From: Opisthocomus hoazin | Lineage: Eukaryota; Chordata; Aves; Opisthocomiformes; Opisthocomidae | DNA: 64,000 nucleotides | NCBI RefSeq assembly: GCF_030867145.1 | Contig: NC_134414.1 | Coordinates: forward strand, 76,746,504 to 76,810,503 | Direction of reading: 5' to 3' | Shown here: in pieces, positions 25,117 through 35,274 of the stretch | Layout: each line of letters begins with the position of its first letter | How positions within the stretch are numbered: the stretch's first letter is position 1 | Notes under the pieces: generated by a model | Seen by the model: only the letters and a program-made list of their open reading frames with translations | The model's database searches: none | What the model was told of the DNA's origin: nothing | Program-made: the position numbers and the translations under genes

Positions 25117-28100
25117 TCCCTTTTAAGAGAAAAAAATGCTGCCTGTGCGCATAGGAAGGATATAGGGAAAACAAAATCTCACCGTATAAAACGGTGGCAC
25201 CATCTAGTCCCCAGCCAGTATGCCTGCTACATTTCCCAATTTATGCAGTGATTTAACATTACCGTGGGTCCAGCTCATTGAAACAAATTTATATGCAGGA
25301 GCACTATTTTAATCTTAGACTTAAAATAATTTTAATTAATAATAGCTTCCTTTTCCAGTCTGTCAACATATCTCCACCTTTTGGCTTTTTAAGAATTAAA
25401 GTAAATATAGAAATAAAAATATTAAATTCTTACCAGGCAACCAGAACAAAGGAAACATCAGAATCCTCAAGTCTAGAGATGTAAAAAATGGCCTAGACTC
25501 TTCAACTCTGTCCTGTCTACTCAGTACAACTGCAGCTGGTTCCATCTTATTTAAGGCTTGCTAATTTAACGGAATATTGAAATGAAATAATGAAAATACT
25601 GTAATAGACCATATCATCCTTTATTCTTTCAGTCGCTCAGGTGCGAGGTTTCTTTCTCAATCCGCAACTGCTAACAAATATCACCTTCATGACTTTGCCT
25701 GTGGCATTTATCCTGCTACTACTATAATTTTGCTTCCTCTTTGCTGGAGACAGCTGCTGTTCGCGGGTAGCTCTTCTGCAGCATGGTAGGACATTATCGG
25801 AAAGCTTATTGCTGATGCTAATGGGCCCGGTCTGCTGACACAGAACATATGGCTTTATGGGATTTCAGATCCAAAATGCTGACCCCCTCTTTTGGGAGCA
25901 AGGAGCGCGGCATTCTGGAGGACGGGGCTCAGCCACCTCCTCGCTGTAGGACAGCGAGGGATGCACGGACTGTTTCACTCCCCTTGGCTCAGAAAGGAAA
26001 GTTAGCATGTCTATATTCGCCTCATCCAACTTCAAGGAAACATACCAAAAAAAAGCAGTGTGTTCAGAAACCACCATGCTGGTTCCAACAGGGTTAAAAT
26101 TTCCCCAGCAGTGTACCTTTTGGAAGTCTCATTTTTTTTAATATTACTTGGATAAAAAATAAATGAGCATAAGACATACATTTTTCTTTTTCTAAGGATG
26201 TACTCATTTAATGGTTAAACTTAAAAAGGGGCTACTAGAAGCTTCTTGAATTACAGTTTAAATGAGTTTAAAATTCCAGTTGCTTATAGCTTAAAAAAAA
26301 AGTGTCTTAAACCAAATGGTCTCAGTGGGGTGATGCATGGGCAAAATGTAAAATGACACATAATGAAATAAAGTAATTTTATTTGCAAACCTGTTCAAAA
26401 GACTGGCACAGAATGTAACGATCAAGCAGAAGCAGTCTGGCATTTCTCTTGGTGTTCTTTTGCAGAATTATGTGACCCAAGAAAGAAAACATTAAGATCT
26501 TCTGATTTCACCCTATAGGACCGAGAAATACGCTTTGGTTAATGTTAACCATAATTCTATCTACTTGGCTCAGACAGTTATATTTTTATGAATCTTACGT
26601 TACTTTCTGTCACCCTCTAGGCAACAATATAGAGTTATTACAGTATAAAGGAAAATGCTTCCTGTTGAGCTTACACTTGAACAAGCCTTAACCAAGTGGA
26701 GGCTCTTAATAAAAGGGTAAATATACTAAGGAATAAACAGGTAGAGTGAATAAAGAGAAACGCTGGCTTTATGGATGCTCAGGTTGATGGTGTAGGCCAG
26801 CGGAACACAGAAAACTCCAAGGTAAAGCCGACATGCTTAGGTACATCAGAAATCTGAGGGAGTTAGAATTTTGTTAAGTGAATTTAGTGCTCATTAAGGG
26901 ATTTGCGGTGTCAGCATTATAAAGCAAAGTCCTCTCTCGCCCTCAGAATCAGAACAGCACAGTGCAGCAATATTAATTCCGCGGCCGTTCTCATGGCCTC
27001 TCCAACAAAATTATTACCCAGGGACCCAATTGTTCGGCACTGCTCGGCGAGCACCTCTTCATGAGAAATTGAGCTGAGATCACCGTCTAAACTAACGTGC
27101 CACACGGATTGTAACGCCCTGTGCCACGCCAGGCTTGAAACACAGACACCTTCCACCTTAAGTTTAAAGGAAAATCCTGAGAATTACTCTTGTTGCTTTC
27201 TTTAAGTCGGAGAGTGCTTTACTTCTCCCTGAAATATCCAAATTGTTGCCTTCTGCTTTACATCTCTCTCCTATCATTTTTTCCCCTTGTTCTCAGGCCA
27301 GTTATTTTGACTAGAAGTTTATTTTGCACAGCATAGGAAATAAGAGAGCCACAAATACTAACCTGACTTAGGAAAAAACATTGGCACGTAGGTTAGCTAT
27401 ATGGAGTGTGGGTCTAGTTGTACAGCAAATGGTGATGAGGTGGTAAAAACTGTACTTGCTCTCTGTTTGTGTATCTTTCTCTCTTAGCCAAAAGCCAGCT
27501 AGGCATAGTTTTCATCCTACAGGAAACTCTTCATAATGAGTGTACAAGTATATTGCAAACCCTTTTTCCCTATGGCCCCATGTGGCTTTTTAAGCCCAGA
27601 TATTAAACCTTCCTCAGCATTACCTTATCCTTTCGTCCAGACATCATTCAAAGGTACAGCTGACTTTCTAAATTACATCATATGTAAGTAGATTTATTTT
27701 TCCTTTTCTGCAGATATAGTTTAATTTCCTTTTCCAATTTGCATGGGTGCACACTCATAAATTTTAAATATATTTAACCTCTTTTCAAAAGATCCTTTGA
27801 ATTTCTCTGAGGTCCGTGCCCTTTAAGTTGGATACACAATCTTCTGTACATAAAAAAACCACTAAGACATCCAGAAATATTGCTTTAAACACCTTACTGC
27901 CTTTCCAAAAGGCCCTTTTTTTCCCTCATGAAATAAAACATTCCCCTGGATGACGCTCCCGGTAACCCAGAAATGAGGGCTTCAGCTGAGAGATGTTTGC
28001 TGGGGCTCTGCTGAGCCCAGCAGTTCATCGAGTATCAAAATAGTGAGGGAAGGTCGGATGGGCTGCTCTGGACCCAAACAGCAATCCCACAAGCCCAGGG

Positions 28101-28896
28101 ACTGACCAGCACCCGCAGCTGCTAGAGGAAGGCAGAGGAAACATTTTGACATGGCAGTGATGGGATGACTTGTACCCATGACCAGTCATTTGCCACCTCT
28201 TGAGGCATTACGAATTTCTGAAAGGATCCCATCCTAAACTGGTTTCTTCTTTGAAGTCCCTGTTCTTTCTGAATAGCCGCCTTGTCACCCAGGCAGATCA
28301 TTACCACCATCATCTCTTGTTCCTCACTGTTAGATTCCCCTGGGAAGTCCAGATCCATACCTCTTTCCTACCAAATGATGCTGCTGGACTATTTCCTTGA
28401 CTCGAACAAACCCTCACTTTGCAAGGCAAGGTGTTCGAGGCAGAGGATCTGCCTCCCAAGCTGAGCACGTTTGCTCGGGTTTGGAGAAAAGCAGCTGCTG
28501 GGGACTTGTATTCAAGCCAGGTTGCAATCTCCATGTCCAGTTTGGGACAGCCTGTTTCAGATGCAAGAGGAGATGACCTGGGGACCACAACAGGTGACAA
28601 CAGGCTGGCACGGCAATGTGATGTTGGCCATACCCCTGTCCCTACCCCATGCCCCACAGTGGGTCTGGCTGCTGGTACCCAGCTCACAGCAGCACTGGAG
28701 ACCCCCGGAAAACACACACTAACCCATGTGGTTGCTCAGCAAGGACCACCTGCCTCTCCTCCTTGTTTTAGTTTGTAAATGTAATTATCCAAAAACATAC
28801 ATATACGTACCATCATAATCTTTCCCAGATGTCTTGGTGCTGGCTTTGCCCAGGGCTTGCCCGTGTGGTGCAGGCAGTGGCTTGAGATGAAGAACA

Positions 28897-28964
28897 TGCA
28901 CAGCGCGATCCCTGCCTGCCTCCACGCCGCACGGCGTGGAGGCAGGCAGGGATCGCACTGTGCA
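28897..28964. repeat. 68-bp near-perfect palindrome (33-bp arms, 2-base centre)
   Basis: The left arm is 28897-28929 and the right arm is 28932-28964, with CA at the centre. The arms are reverse complements at 32 of 33 positions and include GCGATCCCTGCCTGCC and CTCCACGCCG. The only mismatch pairs C28904 with A28957. Read on one arm it is CGCG against TGCG, i.e. a CpG-to-TpG type change. In a minus-strand RNA this position would be a G-U pair, so the stem would be continuous. Single-stranded DNA or RNA of either strand would fold into a GC-rich hairpin with an effective loop of about four bases. It lies in a locally GC-rich patch in the AFF3 upstream flank. Confidence 0.95.
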
Positions 28965-31900
28965 CCACTGCGTTTATCTCCAGCTTCTCTCTGCCTGTTT
29001 GGCGAATGCAGCCAGGCAGCAACCTCGGTCGCGCAGAGTTTTTCTTCAGGGAGCCGCTGCTCCAAAAGGTGCTATGAAAGGATGCAACCCGAAAACCAGC
29101 ACAGTCGCTGAGAATCATGGCGGCATTTATTAAAGCTGTTTACAAGGCAGGAACGTAAGATAAAAGGGAATATGTAGTAATCGCTTAACCAAATTCGACA
29201 CTGCTCGCAAATTCAGAAATCTTTGGAGGAAAGATGAAGCAGAGGTTAAAAACCTTTCTCTTTGAGGTCCAAGGGGCATCGTGTGCCGCTGGCAGCGGTG
29301 GCCATCTCAGGTCTCCATCTGCTGCTCCCTTGACCACTTCGTGAGATGGCCCCTGACATCTGTCGCGGGGTGACCGGCAGGCATGGGCAATGGGGACCCT
29401 CTCTTTGTTGCCCCCCATGCCCCCCCGTGCCTGACCCCAACCTGCAGACCCCTCGCTGGGCTTTGCTTCGGAGGATGGCTTGTACCTGCCGTGCTCATCA
29501 TCAGCGGGTCGTGCCCTCCTCATCGCCGAGAAAGCCACCGTCCAGCAAAAGGGCTTTGTTTGAGCCAGACCCCAGGGAAAGCCCACTCGTAGCATCGGGT
29601 TCAGTCCTTTTGTTTCCAGGTTAAAAACATGACCTTCCCCTCCCCTGAGCCCGAAACGGCCCTTGTAGCACTTCTGTTCACCAATTACATTTTCTTTTTA
29701 GATCTTTCTTTGGGTCTCAGGCGACAAAAGGACTTTAATAATGTAAACAAGGTCTCAAAGCCTTTTGTGTGCGGAAAAAAATATAGGAAAGAGAAAAAAA
29801 AAATCTGTGTCTCTCTAATTGGCATAATTCCTTCAGCCCTGGCTCATAATTTAAGATGGATCAATTCTGCAGCTGACATGATAGATGTTGTCATCAATAC
29901 TCGGAAGCAGCAATTTATATTTCGTCGTTCGGGGACACAGCCATCCACCTACCTCAGTGGGGGTTCTACATGTGAATCAAGAGCAATATGTGGCCAGTAG
30001 ACTTACACTTGACTTAGACTTCCAGCCATGCAACTTATTAAAATAATAAATATTTTCATTATCCAGAGAATCCATTATAGTTCTCTGTTTTAGCTATTGT
30101 TAACTAATAATTTGGATTAATTGCCAAGCTAAATCATTAAAAATTAAATCCATATATTTTGCTTCTTTAAAAGAGCGATAGTTTTCAACCATTTGTGTAT
30201 TATGCATGTTAAGTGGGAGGGCGATGAAATATGTTGTGTTAACTTAACTTTGACAGCATCTGTATCCATGCCATATTACGCTCTGGTCTTATCAAATCTC
30301 AGAAGCTACAATGTATAAATAGGCTGTGATGATATTTGCAGGAGAGAAATCATTCACAATATTTCTGGCGTCTTCTGGAGTGACTAGAGAAGAACCACCT
30401 AACGAATACAGCATGTAATAATGCAGTGAAGGGGCATATAAGAGCATGGAATCGAGGAGCACTTACACGTGCTGAGTCAGAGTTAAGGTTAGGTGCACGT
30501 TAGTGATCAGACATAAACACAGCTTTCATCCTGAGGAATTTCAAAGGAGACTGCAAATTTAAACGAGTAGGGAAACCCAATTCAGAGCCCATTTCGCTCT
30601 CTGCTGAAGCAACAACGGCCATTGCGCTGGAACTTAGCAGTGACTTAATGAGACATTATCGGGTTGAATACATATAGATACAGGCAGAAAGTAAAGCTAT
30701 TTAGAGAGTAAAATTATTTACGAATGTACATTTTATTATGTGAAGAGTACTAAACTATGGGCTATGCAGCTGCTCAAACTGCAAGTTACTGAGCTGAAAG
30801 CAGGCAAAACAGTGCAACTGGGTAGCCTGTGATCTACAGCTGGCTAGACTAGACAATCCAGTGGGTTTGCCTTGCTGTAAACTGTGTGGTTATGAAAAAA
30901 AACTTATGTTTAATACTCCTTGCACTTAAGCCCATAAGTATCTAATTAAAGTGGAACACGGTATTTAAATTTGAATAGCAAACCTCGTATTGTAAAATAT
31001 ATTCAATAGACTAATTCAGAGCCCCCCAGACAAACAAAACACATCCTAAAGCACTGAGGGACTGATTCTGCAACACCCATGCTACTTCAGGAGCCCTTGC
31101 CCCTGTGGAGCCAGTGCCCAGCTGACGCAAGTACTGCTCAGTATGGTGATGAGCTGCTGAAGCAAGACTATATCATGCTTCTTGGCTTTTTCATCCTTTG
31201 GAAGAGGTTTGCGCCGGGGCTTTATGTAAACCCTCACTGAGGAACCATATACGCCCTGTTCCAGCCGGTCAAAGAGCTCAGAGCAGTTGCTGGAGCTGCC
31301 CTCAGAGCACCGCCTTGCAACCAGCGCATTGCACACCGAAAAATCTGTGACTGTGCTCAGTAGCCCTCCCCTTGAAGCAATGTAGCGATCTGCCCTCCAG
31401 AAGAATTGCTGATGGATTAGGCTGTTCGGACGAGAGGAGGCATGGATTTACTGGAGAGAAGGGGTGAGGTGTAACAGCAACTACTCTGTCCCCAACACTG
31501 CAAGGTGCAACACGCATGGTCTCATCCTGGACCACGCTGCGCATACACGGCTGCCCCACAATGGCTGAAATCTGCAGGCAAAAGAAAGGTCTGACCGTGT
31601 CCCACCACCTCTGCATTGGTGTGTCAAAAAGTGGGGTAAGACGTAGAGAATCATGGTCTTGAGACACACTGTACTGTTGCTAAAGAATCTCCTACACCAG
31701 TTACCAGAATCCTATTTAAGCCAGGCTTCTTTCTATATCCTACAATACCTGCAGAACTCCTTTCCTGTTCTTTGAAAGCATTCAGCTGAGGTCTTATTAA
31801 TTCACTGGGAATTCATTTCTTGCTGGGTACGTGTTATAAATGTAGGTTATACCAAAGAGATACTATGACGATATTTTTTGTAGAGGATGTTGACTAAGAA

Positions 31901-34329
31901 TGTAGTATTTCTCACCTCCCCCTTATTTTATGTTGCATTAAAATTATCTTTACTCTTCCTCAGGCAGTCGCTATGCCACACTCAAGACGGAGAGTCTGAG
32001 AAGTGGGAAATGTCAACTTTTAAGATGATGTTCAGATTTCTCGTTACACGCATTCTTTATGTAATGGATTTGAATTACATATTGTTCCTAGGCCTTCAGC
32101 TCTTCTTAGAAAGTCTGCTTGACTGGGCACAGTTGCTTGCTTACTCTTAATGAAGAGTTGTTAACAGCGGAAAGAGCACAATGAGGGGGCAAGTAATGTC
32201 TACATGAATCATTAAAAATATATGTACAACGAGCAGTATTAGATAGCGCTCGGCGTATTTTTATTTATATAACACCATGCTTTCCTAAAGAGACAGGCTT
32301 CACTCCCTACAGGAGCTGAAAATATGTTGACAAGTCACACAGCGAGGGATGACAGGGGGGAACCGGTGGCTGCGGGGAAGCCGTGGGTTGCAACGGGCAG
32401 CATGGAAGGCGTTCCTTCAGGCACGGGCCCGAACCCCTTTTAAACAGCCTGCGTCAATTTACTGTACGGCACGGATACGGTCGTACCACTCTTGGCGATA
32501 GATGGGACGTTCTGAAGTGAGAAAGCAGCGGGTGAGGTTACTGTTTGATGCCTGGCAAGTGGAAAGGATTTGAGTGAGCGAGACTGTGGAGCACAGAGGA
32601 TGCTCCGGCCATGGGGACCGACCACGGTGTGACGCCGAGGAGTTAGCAGAGGAACGCAGCAAGGCCACAGGCCTTCCTGGCCGGGCACATCACAGAGCAA
32701 CCAAAATAAGGAGTGGAAGGGTAACCTGGAGGTGAGGTCTCACATACAAGGAGCTTCCAAAACGCTGTCAAGGCCAGAGGAGAAAAGGGGAAGCTTCCAG
32801 CACTTGGCAGCTAACTGAAACAGTTCAGATTTTCAACTGACATTAATTTCAGCGCAATTAGTCTTGATGTCTTCTGCTCCACATGAGAAGAGAATCATGG
32901 CCATGACAGGAAAGAAAAGAACACCACAATAATAATATACATGCAAGAAATTTTTTAAAAAAGAAATAGTCTTGTGTGTTAAAGCATATTAAAAACATAA
33001 AACATACTGCCTATGTTGCTATCATTATGTATTACTGTTTGAAATTTAATTCACTCAGTGCTGTTCATGCTGTTTGTTTACTTTTTCTGTCGGTCTCAGT
33101 TTGGATGATGAATTTAGCCTACAGAATTTCACTTCCAAGTTTCCACGCGTTCGTGAGCTGCCACTTGCGAGCACCCGCTGTCCACCTCACGCTCCACAGC
33201 ATGACCTACGGTCAGCGTCAGCTCCAGCGCCGATCCAAAGGGGGTCTGCCTCCAGGGATTCAGCCCATAAAGACAGCCTAAGCCTACCCTGCCGTACCTG
33301 CCATTTTGAGGGTGATCTAAGCACGTTCTGCAAATCACAGTGCAAGCTGGGGCTCGGGGGAGGAATCTGGGCCACACTGCGATGCGGGTTGCAAAATCCC
33401 ACTTAAAATCAGCAGAGTGAGGCAGCACAGGCCGTGGCTTTGAACGGTCAGCGGAAAGATGCTGCCCTTCACTCCCCGGCACGTCAGTAATACGTTTTCT
33501 GGGAACATTACCTGCTTTGCGGGCTCAGCCTTCAGCCACGCTGAGCTTTACCCCAGCGGGCAGAAAAGGCTGTTTTCAGGCGGGTTTGTGTGTCCGTTAA
33601 TACCGGACCAAGCCCAGCGTCTGAACTGGCCTGATTATTTTCATCTTCGTTTGCTCTGGTTAGACAGGGGGTGCCGCCAGCCCACCCGAGGGCAGGACAC
33701 ATCCTTCTCCGTCCCGCTGGGGAAGGTGAGGAGATACCCGTGGGTCCCCCCGGGCTGAAGATGCTCCACGTCCACAGGGCCGGGGGCCTTCTGGCAGTAG
33801 GAGGCAGCAGCACCTTGGCTGTGCGAGGGAGCAGAAGCGGCTCTGGAGCAGCTCAGGGTTTCCAAGATGACTCGTCGAGAGCCGCGTACAAGCGCACGGG
33901 TTTTCATCCCCTTCCCTTGGAGGGCCAAAGGGGTGGCCGCAGCTCATGCAGGGTTACCGACCCCAAGTTAAATCGAACTAACCGAGGAACGGGTAACACA
34001 CTGCCCCAAAACCGGTCCAGAAGCTGGCATAAATACTGGAGCCTGTGTGCTGCTCCGGGCTGCCCAGGGCTACGTGCAGGTCGGGGTGCCACCAGCCAGC
34101 TGCAGGCTGGGTTGGGGTGGTCTCCGGGGGAGGGCCGGGGTCTCCCAGCGTGGGGCTGCCCCGTGGAGATTCGCGTTGGCGCTGTCACATCAACGTCCCC
34201 CTCTTTTCATGACGGATTTTGCACATGACTTCTCCCCGTCTGCGATGACACGGCACTTCTCCGGCAGCTGCTCGCTGCCCGGCTGAACAGCCCGATATTC
34301 TGGAAAGTATTTAATGCGCCTTAACCTCT
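28965..34329. other. Intergenic DNA approaching the AFF3 CpG island
   Basis: I recognise no gene. GC content and CpG frequency are raised at about 29.2-29.6 kb and from about 33.4 kb onward, forming a shoulder to the AFF3 CpG island. The overlapping long open frames there on both strands reflect few stop codons in GC-rich DNA. The stretch 30.0-30.36 kb is instead very AT-rich and looks like candidate conserved noncoding DNA. Confidence 0.5.
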
Positions 34330-34759
34330 CTTGCTGCGATTCAGCAACCACAGAGCGGGAGAGCCTGCCCGCCCCGGCCAGCCCCGCACGACGGCGGGCT
34401 GGGCAGCGCGAGGGGTCTCACCCTGCGCGGGCGGCAAGCACCCACCATCGGCACTGTGATTTCTAACCACAGATCACGCGTTCTTAAAGGCTTCGCGCAG
34501 CCCAGGGACGCTTCATCTGCCGCGCAGATGTAGGCAGACGGAGCCCGCAGGAGCTGTGACTCGCACAGGTGCAGCTCACTCCGTTATTACGTTACCCCTT
34601 ACTACCAGGAGCAAGGGGTGCGAAGCGCGGCAGCGGCCTGCCCCGCAGTAAACCCCGTCCCCAGTTTCTCCCCGGCGCTGCCTCCACCCCGGTGGTCCCG
34701 CCGCGGGGGAGCTGCCCAGCCGGCGTGAGCAGGCCCGCCCGAGGGCAGCGAGCACGCCT

Positions 34760-34795
34760 GGAGGAGGAGGAGGAGGAGGAGGAGGAGGAGAGGGA
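34760..34795 (+). repeat. (GGA)n homopurine tract in the AFF3 promoter
   Basis: A 36-base uninterrupted purine run consists of about ten GGA/GAG units ending AGAGGGA. It lies about 420 bases upstream of the start codon and is followed after two bases by a C15 run. Confidence 0.95.
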
Positions 34796-34797
34796 CA

Positions 34798-34812
34798 CCC
34801 CCCCCCCCCCCC
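34798..34812 (+). repeat. C15 homopolymer
   Basis: Fifteen consecutive C residues directly follow the GGA tract. Such runs are prone to length variation and to sequencing error. Confidence 0.9.
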
Positions 34813-34940
34813 AAAACAACAAACAAACCCCGAACCCAACTTCGTCCGGGCGGACCTCTCGGGGTGCAAGTTCCCGCCAACTCCGCCCCTCCGCGCCGGG
34901 CGGGCGCTGCGCGGGAGCTGCGCGGGCGCAGCGCGCGCGC

Positions 34941-34948
34941 GGGGCGGG
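34941..34948 (+). promoter_or_regulatory. GC box (Sp/KLF-type site)
   Basis: GGGGCGGG matches the Sp1/KLF core. It lies about 270 bases upstream of the AFF3 ATG, in the densest part of the CpG island. Confidence 0.5.
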
Positions 34949-35004
34949 CGCCGCCTCGGCCGCGCTCCCGGCGCGCGGCGGGGAGGGAGGCGGCGCGGGG
35001 GAGC

Positions 35005-35012
35005 GGGGCGGG
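35005..35012 (+). promoter_or_regulatory. GC box (Sp/KLF-type site)
   Basis: A second GGGGCGGG core lies in the context GAGC-GGGGCGGG-AGC, about 200 bases upstream of the ATG. Confidence 0.5.
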
Positions 35013-35027
35013 AGCGGAGCGCGGCGG

Positions 35028-35047
35028 CCGAGCCGAGCCGAGCCGAG
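35028..35047 (+). repeat. (CCGAG)4 pentamer repeat
   Basis: There are four perfect CCGAG units about 170 bases upstream of the start codon, probably at or just upstream of the transcript start. It is short and GC-rich, and may vary in length between individuals. Confidence 0.9.
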
Positions 35048-35072
35048 CGGCGGCGCGGCGGCTGTTTTCTGA

Positions 35073-35124
35073 GGGGGGGTTTGCTTTATTTTCTGGGGGG
35101 GCAGGTGTTGGTGGGGAGGGGGGG
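35073..35124 (+). promoter_or_regulatory. G-run cluster, candidate G-quadruplex in the 5' leader
   Basis: G runs occur at 35073-35079 (7), 35095-35101 (7), 35113-35116 (4) and 35118-35124 (7) on the sense strand. Four runs of at least three G satisfy a loose quadruplex pattern, although two of the loops between runs are long. If transcription starts upstream, this would be in the 5' UTR and could affect translation. Confidence 0.5.
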
Positions 35125-35162
35125 TTGCTCCGCGCCCTCGCCCTGCCCGCGGTGCCGTGAAG

Positions 35163-35204
35163 ATGCGCCCCGGACGCCGCGGGGCTGCGGCGCGGCGGAG
35201 CTGA
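35163..35204 (+). other. Upstream ORF, 13 codons, in the AFF3 5' leader
   Basis: The ATG at 35163 has A at -3 and C at +4, an adequate initiation context. It encodes MRPGRRGAAARRS and stops at TGA 35202-35204, 11 bases before the AFF3 ATG and in a different frame. If the leader includes it, scanning ribosomes may initiate here and reinitiate poorly because of the short gap, lowering AFF3 output. Its presence in the mature leader is inferred, since the transcription start is not known. Confidence 0.5.
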
Positions 35205-35215
35205 GAGCGCTGACC

Positions 35216-35268
35216 ATGGACAGCTTCGACTTCGCTCTCCTCCAGGAGTGGGACCTGGACTCGCTGTG
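35216..35268 (+). CDS. AFF3: AFF3 (LAF4), first coding exon, coding part
   Basis: The exon encodes MDSFDFALLQEWDLDSL and ends with TG, two bases of the next codon. From memory, human AFF3 starts MDSFDLALLQEWDLESLC, so only residues 6 (F for L) and 15 (D for E) differ. The TG completed by a T or C gives the expected Cys 18. The paralogue AFF2 starts differently (MDLFDFFRDWDLEQQC), and AFF1 and AFF4 lack this opening, so AFF3 is the best call. The ATG context ACCATGG is strong and no upstream in-frame ATG is seen nearby. The donor GTGAGC begins at 35269, so the intron is phase 2. AFF3 is a nuclear transcription activator of about 1,200 residues that belongs to super-elongation-complex-like assemblies with P-TEFb and is active in lymphoid, limb and brain development. 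The rest of the protein lies beyond the window. Confidence 0.88.
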
Positions 35269-35274
35269 GTGAGC
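35269..35274 (+). other. AFF3: AFF3 exon 1 splice donor
   Basis: CTGTG|GTGAGC matches the GTRAGY donor consensus well. Without splicing, the frame would read one Trp codon and stop at TGA 35270-35272, so this donor is required for a functional AFF3 protein. Confidence 0.85.

Larger units (their letters stand above)
11135..28896. other. Intergenic DNA, no gene seen
   Basis: No coding exon, tRNA or young transposon is recognised in this long stretch. It holds AT-rich unique DNA, several homopolymer and dinucleotide runs, a short tandem duplication at 21.28 kb and two diverged copies of hairpin-type ancient repeats at 19.7 and 25.1 kb. From about 28.4 kb the GC content visibly rises toward the palindrome at 28.9 kb. 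Confidence 0.55.

Noticed and set aside
28897..28964. Palindrome as a rho-independent terminator or CRISPR-type repeat
   Set aside because: The window is vertebrate, there is no T tail and there is only one copy. Those prokaryotic readings do not apply.
1..34329. Coding exons of LONRF2, the gene expected upstream of AFF3 from human gene order
   Set aside because: I saw no RING, TPR or Lon-substrate-binding domain signature in any frame. The gene is probably farther away.
35081..35215. Frame open upstream of the AFF3 ATG
   Set aside because: It has no ATG. The strong-context ATG at 35216 matches the known AFF3 N-terminus, so an extended protein is not supported.
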